Source: a virus
Length of the DNA stretch: 32,385 nt
Reading direction: 5' to 3' (one strand)
IMG/VR virus record: IMGVR_UViG_3300020391_000009
Span: 1 to 32,385 of that record
The notes below the pieces were generated by a model, which saw nothing but the letters and a program-made list of their open reading frames with translations, ran no database searches and was not told the DNA's origin. Made by a program: the position numbers and the translations under genes. Within the stretch, counting starts at the first letter, position 1. Every line of letters starts with the position of its first letter. Below are positions 5,373-11,764 of this stretch, piece after piece.

Positions 5373-6346
5373 TGTATTTTTTCCTTGTTTAAACTTACGG
5401 TTAATTTTTCATATGTACTGCCGGGAGTAGCTGGCACTACTCGTTCTGGTTGGGGCTTACGCTCAACGGTTGTCAGGGATATCTTGTAGGGTCCAATAAA
5501 AGCTTTGCTTACCTCAAACTTTCTGAGAACATTTTTTAAACCCTCATCAATATCTTTTTTGTCCTGTTCAAACTGCTTCTTCATGATCTCAAAATCATCC
5601 CTCTTTTCAAGCAACTCAAGAATGGTGTCACTCTCATCCAAAGAATTAAGATCAGCAATGTAGTCGTTATCAATGGGCTCCGGGTATGGATCGTCTTCCT
5701 CTACCCTCCTCCAAAACTCTGCAACCTCCTTGAGGTAGTCCGATATCCACTCGTTGTCTCTGACTATAGGATAGACAGTAAGCTTTCCGGATTGACTGAG
5801 TACCGATATCAAACCGAACTCACCCTGAGTACAGATAAGCTGATGCTGTACCTGAGAGACATAGTTTCTCTTGCACTCACCATTGCCAAGCATTTGCGAT
5901 TTAAGTTCATTAACGACAGCACCCTGCATGGTAACGAACTCATCCTTTGTGCCGGGTACCGGGATATGTACAGGCTTCCTAAAATATATTTTATGATCTA
6001 CAGAAGACGCAATTTGTAAGGCATCATATACATCAGGCTCCATCACCGGGTAAGTCGATACAATGTTTTCGGGCTCAGTAAACTTACAGAGATACCTGAT
6101 AGTCATCATAATATTCGGAGCTTGGAATATCTGCCCACGAAAAAGAGCATCCTGATTTGCCATAGCTGATCCACCACTACCACCCTTGCCTAGTACAAAT
6201 TGTCTATGTTGTTCGGCAGTTTTGTTGGACAGCTCGTGCTTACCATAGGCTATAGTATCTGCTTCAGAAGACCCAGTATGTGAGTAAGTGTCGGTCATTT
6301 TACCCGGATCATCTTCAAACATTTCTAAGTATTTTAAAGCACTCAT
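5369..6346 (-). CDS. Putative YqaJ/lambda-exo-like exonuclease
   Basis: A 325-residue protein that pairs with the ERF annealase. Asp135, Glu147 and Lys149 in DEFVTMQGAVVNELKS give a PD-(D/E)XK-like arrangement. QVQHQL (165-170), the following beta segment and DNEWISDYLKEVAEFWRRV (197-215) resemble the C-terminal half of YqaJ viral recombinases. The N-terminal 80 residues do not show the usual YqaJ start (GASEIA-type) motif, so the assignment is tentative. Residues 225-285 are charged and coiled-coil-like. Predicted role: 5'-3' resection to give single strands for ERF. ATGA overlaps link it to both neighbours. Confidence 0.55.
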   Translation of the reverse strand: MSALKYLEMFEDDPGKMTDTYSHTGSSEADTIAYGKHELSNKTAEQHRQFVLGKGGSGGSAMANQDALFRGQIFQAPNIMMTIRYLCKFTEPENIVSTYPVMEPDVYDALQIASSVDHKIYFRKPVHIPVPGTKDEFVTMQGAVVNELKSQMLGNGECKRNYVSQVQHQLICTQGEFGLISVLSQSGKLTVYPIVRDNEWISDYLKEVAEFWRRVEEDDPYPEPIDNDYIADLNSLDESDTILELLEKRDDFEIMKKQFEQDKKDIDEGLKNVLRKFEVSKAFIGPYKISLTTVERKPQPERVVPATPGSTYEKLTVSLNKEKIQ

Positions 6347-6615
6347 TGTGAAATACCGTAGAACGTGTTATAACAATCATCATCTAGTAAGCAGGAGCCA
6401 ACCACCAAGTAGTAAAAGCTAACTGATATCATCAGCAAGACTAGGCAGTCGAGACTAACTAGACAGACTGACCTGACAAGTCTGGAATTTTTAAGTTGGC
6501 TGACCAGTGGGAGGCTAGTTGGATTTGAAACATCATATATATTATACGCCTTTTTCTGGTATAAAGAAGACGCAGTCTTTGGATACACCTTATTTGTATG
6601 ATCTTTTATAATCAT
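6343..6615 (-). CDS. Small membrane protein in the recombination operon
   Basis: This 90-residue protein has a polar N-terminal half and one strong membrane segment (about residues 48-74, SVCLVSLDCLVLLMISVSFYYLVVG), ending in a Cys-containing tail. The start has AGGAG about 9 bases upstream on the minus strand, and its stop overlaps the exonuclease start by ATGA, which supports a real gene. No family recognised. A membrane protein expressed with early recombination or lysogeny genes could act in superinfection exclusion, but this is inference from position. Confidence 0.5.
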   Translation of the reverse strand: MIIKDHTNKVYPKTASSLYQKKAYNIYDVSNPTSLPLVSQLKNSRLVRSVCLVSLDCLVLLMISVSFYYLVVGSCLLDDDCYNTFYGISQ

Positions 6616-6638
6616 GTCATTTTTCTCCTGTATGTTGT

Positions 6639-6696
6639 AAACCTAAAAGGTGGTGGTCGGATTTGTAACGATCCATAAAAGGTACCCTCTAGGTTT
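6639..6696. promoter_or_regulatory. Inverted pair of AAACCTA elements between leftward genes
   Basis: AAACCTAAAAGGT at 6639-6651 and ACCCTCTAGGTTT at 6684-6696 are inverted copies (11 of 13 positions pair). On the minus strand the second reads AAACCTAGAGGGT, the same core as at 1644 and 28554. It lies immediately after the stop of the 136-codon gene and before the membrane-protein gene. A local hairpin TAGAGG-GTAC-CTTTTA is also possible with two G-U pairs. It may be an internal promoter, operator or processing site splitting the leftward operon. Confidence 0.5.
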
Positions 6697-7106
6697 TATT
6701 TAATGCCACGATAACTCCCGGTCTTAGGATCAAACCCTACTGCGGATTGTTTCAGTTGGTGATTGGTTAGGCCAATATGAAACTGTGCCAAAATAATCCG
6801 GTCATCAACAGCGGTGCTATGGGTGCTGATCTCAGCAAGTTTTTTTGCCAAGGCACTCATCTCCCGTGATGCCCTCTTTAGTTCGGTAATGTTCGTCATA
6901 GGTATCGTAAGTCTGGAGGCATAGCTCCGGCCCTGACTAAAGGAGTTGTGATAGAAGTTGCGTTCTGCTTTCAGCCACCGCTCACGTTGGATAGCGTTCA
7001 TAGGCTCTACTTCCTGTGACAACACTTGCCGGGTCCGGTCTTCCCTTTCTTTACGACTATACACCATGATCCTCTCTTTCGGTTTTTTTACCATGTCTTC
7101 CCCCAT
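6696..7106 (-). CDS. Hypothetical helical protein
   Basis: This 136-residue protein is charged and helical throughout. It has a Lys/Arg-rich N-terminus (KKPKERIMVYSRKEREDRTRQ) and a long helix around residues 70-95 (ITELKRASREMSALAKKLAEI). I do not recognise the family. The ATG at 7106 has no close ribosome site. The ATG at 7094, preceded by GGGGGAAG, could be the true start and would give 132 residues. It sits between a winged-helix regulator and the inverted AAACCTA pair, and may be an operon-linked regulator or nucleic-acid binding protein by charge only. Confidence 0.6.
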   Translation of the reverse strand: MGEDMVKKPKERIMVYSRKEREDRTRQVLSQEVEPMNAIQRERWLKAERNFYHNSFSQGRSYASRLTIPMTNITELKRASREMSALAKKLAEISTHSTAVDDRIILAQFHIGLTNHQLKQSAVGFDPKTGSYRGIK

Positions 7107-7128
7107 GTTAGTCGGTTTCTATCCTTAA

Positions 7129-7665
7129 TCAACTGGTAGCCCCTCCCTTTTTATCGGAATTATACTTGGAAGGGTCTTCCATGTATTGTGCCCATTTTTT
7201 GAGCCGTTGGTACTCCAAAATGTTTTTAAGATATTCTTTTCGCATACGATTATGGACATCATACAGCCCCTTAACGTAGCGATAATACATCTTTAGACCT
7301 CTATCAGAGGCTTGTATTACAATACGATTGCCCTCTGTGCGGTTGTCTATCATTCCAAGATCTCGGCATTCGGCAAAAATATTGCGTACTGTTTTCTCAC
7401 TGGCTTCAATGTTGGAAGATATTTCCTGAAAGGTTTGCCATCTTCCCTGCACCCTTGCCAACAATGTTTCTCTAGAAAAGGGGCGATGAAATATACCACG
7501 ATTGAGAAACGCTACCCATGTTCTATCCACATCATCAATGACATGAACTTGTCTCTGAAAGTACTGTTTGTGTATCGCTATCTCCGTTAACAAACTGCCC
7601 TCAACAATTTTAGGAAGATAAAAATTGTCAGCCACATCACTGAAATTGTTCTGCATTGTATTCAT
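7129..7665 (-). CDS. Winged-helix (MarR-like) DNA-binding protein
   Basis: A 178-residue protein. Residues 76-106 (WQTFQEISSNIEASEKTVRNIFAECRDLGMI) form a helix-turn-helix, followed by a wing (DNRTEGNRIVIQASDRGL, 107-124). A long C-terminal helix likely mediates dimerisation. This is the MarR-type winged-helix arrangement used by transcription regulators. The start overlaps the serine recombinase stop as ATGA, so the two are co-translated; regulation of recombination or lysogeny is inferred from that. No ligand site is recognisable. Confidence 0.7.
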   Translation of the reverse strand: MNTMQNNFSDVADNFYLPKIVEGSLLTEIAIHKQYFQRQVHVIDDVDRTWVAFLNRGIFHRPFSRETLLARVQGRWQTFQEISSNIEASEKTVRNIFAECRDLGMIDNRTEGNRIVIQASDRGLKMYYRYVKGLYDVHNRMRKEYLKNILEYQRLKKWAQYMEDPSKYNSDKKGGATS

Positions 7666-8447
7666 TTGTCTCCCTCCACTCTCTTAACTATCTTTGATAT
7701 TGTAGAGGCATACCACGAGCCTCCCTGACGAGCGGTGCTGAACCCTCGTGTATTAAACTCCTCTGCTATGGACCTATAGCTATGGCCGGCATTGAGGCGG
7801 TACTGAATGTCTGGGTACCACATATTGGCAAACGCATCGGCATCGTTACTAACCCGGATACCAGCATTCTCTCTGGCAAGGTCCATATTGTCATGCATAC
7901 CCAGCTTATAGACTGTCTTACCATTCTTAGCGGTATGGAAGCCCTTACTGTTTATCTCTGCATTGATACGGCTCAAGCCCTGCTTAGTCGCACTGCTCAA
8001 TCGCTCTGCGGTGGCCTGAGAGATCATACTCTCCTGCCCCAAGATAGATATCAGAGCATCAGTATCGAGATTAGAGTAGGCTGGCTTGTCGCAGATTATA
8101 AGCTTGCACTTGTCCTTAGCTAGTGCCTCTTCAAAGAACTTCATAGCGTGCCATGCTTTTCGTGATAGTCGGGAGAAGTCTGCAATAATTATATGCCCCT
8201 TCCCTCCCTTCTTTTTAGACTTAACAGCATCTCTGAGACAGGCATTCAAACCGGGTCTATCGGCAAACGGCATTCTCCCGGAGTAACCCTCGTCTATATA
8301 CCATTTGACCTCATGCTTGCCACCATTGAGGTAGGTACGGATCATATGCTTCTGCCGTTCAATATCCTGCTTGTCGGTCGATACCCGGACGTAGGCATGA
8401 TATACACCCTTATGCGGTTTACCGGGCTCGTATATATTATGCGCCAT
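7662..8447 (-). CDS. Serine recombinase (resolvase/integrase family)
   Basis: This 261-residue enzyme breaks and rejoins DNA at paired sites through a phosphoserine link. YVRVSTDKQD (19-28) carries the nucleophile Ser23. DEGYSGR and DFSRLSR (Arg93, Arg96) complete the catalytic arginine set. AERLSSATKQGL begins the long helix. Residues 200-250 (AFANMWYPDIQYRLNAGHSYRSIAEEFNTRGF) form the DNA-binding helix-turn-helix. It is much shorter than the large serine integrases (450 residues or more), so it may be a resolvase, an invertase (for instance of fibre DNA) or a small integrase. TAATG overlap with the upstream gene and ATGA with the downstream one. Confidence 0.92.
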   Translation of the reverse strand: MAHNIYEPGKPHKGVYHAYVRVSTDKQDIERQKHMIRTYLNGGKHEVKWYIDEGYSGRMPFADRPGLNACLRDAVKSKKKGGKGHIIIADFSRLSRKAWHAMKFFEEALAKDKCKLIICDKPAYSNLDTDALISILGQESMISQATAERLSSATKQGLSRINAEINSKGFHTAKNGKTVYKLGMHDNMDLARENAGIRVSNDADAFANMWYPDIQYRLNAGHSYRSIAEEFNTRGFSTARQGGSWYASTISKIVKRVEGDK

Positions 8448-8809
8448 TAGCTTTGCTCCTGTGGTTTATTGGCATCAAGGTGGGCTTTGAGTTTACGAGA
8501 TACCTGGTCGAAGTATCTACCACCGTTGTAATAGTCCGGCTCTTCATAAGGGTCACAGTTGCCCTCCCGGTAGTCAACACTAGCTCTCTCGTCAACATCC
8601 TGCCAAAAGGTATACAGCACATCGTAATCAACTGGAGTGGATGGCACACACTTCTTGGCAAGGAACTCGTTCTGTAGGAAGTCTACATACCTAGTTCTCA
8701 GGTCTTCTGGCAACCCATCAGCCCTTTCAATAAAGCTAGCCATCTCATAGTGAGTGTACTTTTTCCACATCCCCTTGAAATGTACTCCAAAAGTAATTTT
8801 CTCTGTCAT
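8447..8809 (-). CDS. Hypothetical first gene of the leftward operon
   Basis: This 120-residue acidic protein has a Tyr/Asp-rich middle (YDVLYTFWQDVDERASVDYREG, then EEPDYYNGG) and helical ends. No family recognised. The start at 8809 is preferred over an upstream in-frame ATG (8851) because a perfect AAGGAGG lies 7 bases before it on the minus strand. The gene is directly downstream of the leftward promoter, so it is probably an immediate-early product. Small, acidic, early proteins of this kind are often host-takeover or anti-defence factors; that is only a suggestion. Confidence 0.7.
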   Translation of the reverse strand: MTEKITFGVHFKGMWKKYTHYEMASFIERADGLPEDLRTRYVDFLQNEFLAKKCVPSTPVDYDVLYTFWQDVDERASVDYREGNCDPYEEPDYYNGGRYFDQVSRKLKAHLDANKPQEQS

Positions 8810-8852
8810 TTCCCGTCCTCCTTTCTCACTTGTTCTGTTCGGGATATACATA

Positions 8853-8881
8853 GATATAGCACAATGGTACTATATGTACAA
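8853..8881 (-). promoter_or_regulatory. Leftward extended -10 promoter
   Basis: Read on the minus strand: TTGTAC (8881-8876) as -35, a 17-base spacer, and TGCTATATC with TATATC (8858-8853) as an extended -10 (TGn). It faces the leftward operon, whose first start codon is about 45 bases downstream. The -35 lies inside the left arm of the TATGTACAA operator, so a protein bound there would block it. Confidence 0.6.
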
Positions 8882-8918
8882 GACCTAAAAGCACCTTTTA
8901 GTAAATTAATTGTACATA
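8873..8918. promoter_or_regulatory. Operator-like inverted repeat in divergent control region
   Basis: TATGTACAA (8873-8881) and TTGTACATA (8910-8918) are perfect inverted copies separated by 28 bases; a further ATGTACAA lies at 8964-8971 inside the Arc-like gene. Each arm contains the palindrome TGTACA. The pair sits between divergent genes and overlaps the leftward -35. The likeliest binder is the adjacent Arc-like protein, with the winged-helix proteins as alternatives. Confidence 0.65.
8885..8901 (+). promoter_or_regulatory. CTAAAAG hairpin between operator arms
   Basis: CTAAAAG (8885-8891), loop CAC, and CTTTTAG (8895-8901) form a perfect 7-bp stem preceded by AC. It matches the hairpin at 28559-28575 (CTAGAAG-GGG-CTTTTAG), so it belongs to the recurring boundary element of this genome. 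No U-tract follows. Confidence 0.55.
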
Positions 8919-8932
8919 AATACAGGAATGCT

Positions 8933-9175
8933 ATGGAAAACAATGACTTAGACGGTACAGAAAATGTACAAATTCACCTACGTGTTGACACAAAATTGCG
9001 TGATAAGCTTGTGGAGCTGGCAAAACCAGCACAAAGATCACTCAACAAACAAATCATATTTATGCTGGAACAACAGATGGGTAAGCAGGGCTTACCACAC
9101 TACCGCCAGGATAGATTAAACACCGATCTAAACTCTGCTTTAGACAGCATGGTCGCTAGGGATTTCACCCGGTGA
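8933..9175 (+). CDS. Arc-like ribbon-helix-helix repressor
   Basis: This 80-residue protein contains a beta strand VQIHLRV (12-18) and two helices, TKLRDKLVELAKPAQRSLNKQIIFMLEQQM (20-49). This is the Arc/MetJ-type fold that binds operators as a dimer of dimers through the paired strands. The C-terminal 30 residues are polar. ATG 8933 has AGGA 5 bases upstream; an in-frame ATG at 8864 would run through the operator and has no ribosome site. The gene starts the rightward operon right beside the TATGTACAA operator, so autoregulation and control of the leftward promoter are likely. Confidence 0.85.
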   Translation: MENNDLDGTENVQIHLRVDTKLRDKLVELAKPAQRSLNKQIIFMLEQQMGKQGLPHYRQDRLNTDLNSALDSMVARDFTR

Positions 9176-9564
9176 AGTGGACCAACAATAAATATAAGGC
9201 CGTCAAGACTACAATCGATGGCATCACATTCGACAGCAAACGAGAGGCCAAGCGTTATACAGAGCTGAAGTTGCTGGAGAAAGCCGGGATGATTACTCAC
9301 CTAGAGTTACAGCCGGTATATCAAATCACAGTAAATGGGGTAGACATATGCAAATACAAGGCAGACTTTCAGTACTTCACCGTAAGAGCGGAAGGGAACG
9401 AGCAGTGCTACAATTCGAAAGGAGAGTGGCAGACACCAACGAAGACCGGTCAAAAGGAAGGTCAGATAGTGGAGGACGCAAAAGGCTTCAAGACACCTAT
9501 ATATCGTTTAAAGAAGAAGCTGGTAGAGGCTTGTTATCCCGGTACGCAGATCAAGGAAGTATAA
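9172..9564 (+). CDS. DUF1064 family PD-(D/E)XK nuclease-like protein
   Basis: This 130-residue protein matches DUF1064, which has a restriction-endonuclease-like fold and is common near phage replication genes. It has NKYKAVKTTIDGITFDSKREAKRY (6-29), LEKAGMITHLELQPVY (35-50), YKADFQYF (62-69) and VEDAKGFKTPIYRLKKKL (100-117). Asp65, Glu101 and Lys104 are candidate active-site residues. A Holliday-junction or flap endonuclease role has been suggested for relatives. The GTG start overlaps the Arc stop (GTGA), so it is coupled to the repressor gene. Confidence 0.85.
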   Translation: MKWTNNKYKAVKTTIDGITFDSKREAKRYTELKLLEKAGMITHLELQPVYQITVNGVDICKYKADFQYFTVRAEGNEQCYNSKGEWQTPTKTGQKEGQIVEDAKGFKTPIYRLKKKLVEACYPGTQIKEV

Positions 9565-9566
9565 CA

Positions 9567-9878
9567 ATGGGCCAGTTTATGCATCTCTTTGACAAGGCGA
9601 GCCCAATGCCACTGCATGACTTTGCTCACCACAAAAAAGCCAAGATAGTACAACTGAAATACCGTGCGTTATTTACAGCCGTAGCCCGGAGATTAGGCCG
9701 GTTCAGTCTTAATCAGATAGGCAATATATTTAACCGGGATCACTCATCGATTATGTACTACAGCAAACGCCATGATGATTTGGTCAATACGGACGATAAC
9801 TATTCTTTGCTCTACATGGACCTAGAGGACAACATCAAACAACTTATGGATCAGAAGCATGGAAATCGTGACGTATAG
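9567..9878 (+). CDS. DnaA domain IV-like DNA-binding protein
   Basis: This 103-residue protein carries AVARRLGRFSLNQIGNIFNRDHSSIMYYSKRHDDL (38-72). It mirrors the DnaA C-terminal signature (S..IG..F..RDHSTV..A...I), in which the RDHS segment contacts the DnaA box. There is no AAA+ ATPase, so it can bind DNA but cannot act as an initiator alone. ATG 9567 is chosen because longer upstream starts overlap most of the DUF1064 gene. The gene lies just upstream of a lambda-O-like initiator, so it may recruit or displace host DnaA at the phage origin. The family assignment is strong; the role is inferred. Confidence 0.8.
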   Translation: MGQFMHLFDKASPMPLHDFAHHKKAKIVQLKYRALFTAVARRLGRFSLNQIGNIFNRDHSSIMYYSKRHDDLVNTDDNYSLLYMDLEDNIKQLMDQKHGNRDV

Positions 9879-10050
9879 TTTGATCGTGATCCTACTTAGA
9901 GATGTTAACGTGCCGGACAGTACTCACATCCGGAGGCTAACCTTTACCAACTTAGATGACTGTAGACGTATGGCGATAGCTCTTGATCAAGAAAGAGATC
10001 CAGTGGTCCGTAAGAAACAATGCCGGTCGATGGTAACCTATGAGAGATAG
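9859..10050 (+). CDS. Small hypothetical protein
   Basis: A 63-residue protein with a hydrophobic first strand or helix (YSLIVILLRDVNV), then TFTNLDDCRRMAIALDQ and two Cys (39, 55). I recall short phage proteins with a similar beta-strand, 'tleaC..a' helix and final Cys layout, of unknown function. It overlaps the gene before by 20 bases and the gene after by 11, typical of this operon. ATG start with GGA 8-10 bases upstream. Confidence 0.55.
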   Translation: MEIVTYSLIVILLRDVNVPDSTHIRRLTFTNLDDCRRMAIALDQERDPVVRKKQCRSMVTYER

Positions 10051-10963
10051 CGAGAAGATTGCAGAGATTAAGGTGGCCCGGAAGGAGTTACTCCAGCCTC
10101 CCAAGAAGCATACGATGTCTGTAGATAATACAGTAGCTCCCTCCCCTTTTTCTGTCATGCCTAGCCGGGTCTTTGCTGATACACGCATACAGAATGCATC
10201 GATCCGGGTGCTGGGAACCCTGTGTTGCCATGCAAACAAATACTCCGGTATAGTCTTCACAAACCAGCTCACTATCGGTAATAGGCTGGGCATATCAAAA
10301 CAGGCTGTCAGTCGGCAGATGCGATTGCTGGAGAAGTGTGGCTATCTTAAGAAGATATATAAAGAGAACCCACTCCGAAAGAAAGGGAGGAAGGGTGCAA
10401 CATGGAGAGTTATCTATGATCCAAAGACTAAGGATGAAGATCTTATTGCTCATAACAAACCGGATTATGTCGAGGCTCAGGATGCTGAAGAGACGCTGAA
10501 GGTCATTGCTAAAAGTCAACCTGACGTTGACTTATCGACTAAACCTACTGATACAAAAGTCAACCTGGGAGTTGACCAACAGGCTAAAAAAGTAAACCCG
10601 GAGGTTGACCAGAACTATAGTACTATAACTAATAGTACTAGTATAAGGGAAATTAGTACAAAGATCTGTACAGTCTATGCAAAGGAACGAGAGACAAGGC
10701 TAGGATCGATGGCAGGATGGCAGAACGATGAGAGGCAGATAGCCATAGTCGAGAAGTACTTAGCCTCAGGTTATAGCAAGAACACAATACTTAAGACCTT
10801 CTTAACATCTTTGAACTACTACGCTAAGAGTGGTAAACGCCCACCCTTCTCTCTTGGTTACTACGATAGTTACTTTAATAAAAAGGACAAGCCGACTGTT
10901 CAAGATGTCATAAGAAAGACTGTGGGTCGTGCTAAATTTACCAGCCGTACAAAACATAGATGA
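10040..10963 (+). CDS. Replication initiator, winged-helix, lambda-O-like
   Basis: This 307-residue protein probably binds the phage origin and recruits host helicase. Residues 38-128 form a winged helix: PSRVFADTRIQNASIRVLGTL, then the recognition region LTIGNRLGISKQAVSRQMRLLEKCGYLKKI (77-106) and a wing. Residues 130-215 are a low-complexity, polar linker whose DNA contains inverted-repeat iterons. Residues 215-285 form a helical domain (YSKNTILKTFLTSLNYYAKSGKRPPFSLGYYDSYF) like the C-terminal partner-binding domains of DnaD/O-type proteins. This three-part plan, with the origin inside the linker, is that of lambda O. No primase or helicase gene is nearby, so host loading factors would be used. 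Start: ATG 10040, overlapping the previous gene. Confidence 0.8.
   Translation: MRDSEKIAEIKVARKELLQPPKKHTMSVDNTVAPSPFSVMPSRVFADTRIQNASIRVLGTLCCHANKYSGIVFTNQLTIGNRLGISKQAVSRQMRLLEKCGYLKKIYKENPLRKKGRKGATWRVIYDPKTKDEDLIAHNKPDYVEAQDAEETLKVIAKSQPDVDLSTKPTDTKVNLGVDQQAKKVNPEVDQNYSTITNSTSIREISTKICTVYAKERETRLGSMAGWQNDERQIAIVEKYLASGYSKNTILKTFLTSLNYYAKSGKRPPFSLGYYDSYFNKKDKPTVQDVIRKTVGRAKFTSRTKHR
10511..10645 (+). other. Putative replication origin (iterons plus AT-rich palindromes)
   Basis: Three inverted-repeat units: GTCAAC-5 nt-GTTGAC (unit 10511-10531), GTCAAC-6 nt-GTTGAC (10555-10576) and GTAAAC-6 nt-GTTGAC (10588-10609), each preceded by AAAA. Unit starts are 44 and 33 bases apart, multiples of a helical turn of about 11. 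An AT-rich stretch follows, with the palindromes TATAGTACTATA (10616-10627), TAGTACTA (10633-10640) and TACTAGTA (10636-10643). The order iterons then AT-rich segment, inside the initiator gene, is that of lambda ori. Confidence 0.7.
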
Positions 10964-11115
10964 ACCTCTAGGATTGCTACATATGCACTATGACGCTATA
11001 AAAAAAAGGTATGCCAGGTGGGCCACAGAAAAAAGGCACACTATGGGGGGGTGGGTGTCGTGTAGAGGTGCGGATGTCTCACAAAAATATTTTTCATTAT
11101 TCATAGGAGGTAAGG

Positions 11116-11361
11116 ATGAAAATGTATGACGTAGTATCAGGCCGTAAAGTTATCGGTCAAGACAAGAAACGCTGGACCAATGTCGGTATAGCTTTCGAAG
11201 ATGGTGACGGTAAGATCACCGGGATCAAATTGAATGCCCTTCCCTTACAAAACGAGAATGGCGAGATATGGCTGTCGTTGTTTGAGCAAAAGCAGAGAGA
11301 TAATGTACAGGCTTTCAACAGGGCGACAGAGGACATTTTAGATGACGAAATCCCGATCTAA
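11116..11361 (+). CDS. Conserved hypothetical early protein
   Basis: This 81-residue protein runs YDVVSGRKVIGQDKKRWTNVGIAFEDGDGKITGIKLNALPLQNENGEIWLSLFEQ. This beta-rich pattern (W..vG.af....G..i.i.LdalPl.ngei.L.lfe) I recall from many uncharacterised phage and plasmid proteins. A small OB-like or DNA-associated protein is possible. The ribosome site AGGAGG ends 8 bases before the ATG and is one of the strongest in the window. Its 3' end overlaps the small terminase by 20 bases. Confidence 0.75.
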   Translation: MKMYDVVSGRKVIGQDKKRWTNVGIAFEDGDGKITGIKLNALPLQNENGEIWLSLFEQKQRDNVQAFNRATEDILDDEIPI

Positions 11362-11764
11362 AAGACCAAAGATCCAGTTTCCTAATCTCAAAGAGCTGGG
11401 CTCAGTTCGTTCTGTAAAAAGAAAAGTAGGTGGTTCCGATGTCATCTTTGACAACCGGGATAAGTTAGCTCAGGAACTGATTAATCTTTCAACGGCAAAG
11501 ATATCGGATGTAATGTCCTGGGATGCTGAAGGGAATATAACGGTCAAGCCGAGTGCCGATATTCCGGATGCTGTCCTGACGGCTATCAAGAAAATTAGGA
11601 TTGTGCCGACACCGGACGGTCGTAATGCGATTGACATTGAGATGATTGATAAGGTCCGGGTGTTGCAGACATTAGCAAAGGCATCCGGGCTCTTGGATCA
11701 GGATAAGACCAGCGATAAACCGGCTGTCGTAGAAGTAAAGATGGTAGGCCCAAAGGATGGATGA
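11342..11764 (+). CDS. terS: Terminase small subunit
   Basis: This 140-residue protein has a basic N-terminus (KSRSKRPKIQF). Its C-terminal half is ISDVMSWDAEGNITVKPSADIPDAVLTAIKKIRI, then IEMIDKVRVLQTLAKASGLLDQD. The last part corresponds to the 'v.l.dKl.aL..Lgk..Glf' end of Terminase_2-type small subunits. It recognises phage DNA and directs the large subunit. No classic N-terminal helix-turn-helix is obvious, so the DNA-binding part is unusual. Position right before the large subunit supports the call. Confidence 0.75.
   Translation: MTKSRSKRPKIQFPNLKELGSVRSVKRKVGGSDVIFDNRDKLAQELINLSTAKISDVMSWDAEGNITVKPSADIPDAVLTAIKKIRIVPTPDGRNAIDIEMIDKVRVLQTLAKASGLLDQDKTSDKPAVVEVKMVGPKDG

Noticed and set aside
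8864-8932. Upstream in-frame ATG extending the Arc-like protein by 23 residues
   Set aside because: No ribosome site, runs through the operator and hairpin, and the ATG at 8933 has AGGA at good spacing and gives the normal Arc length.
10929-11129. 66-codon GTG-started frame after the initiator
   Set aside because: No ribosome site, overlaps the next gene's strong one, composition not convincing; kept only as an open observation.
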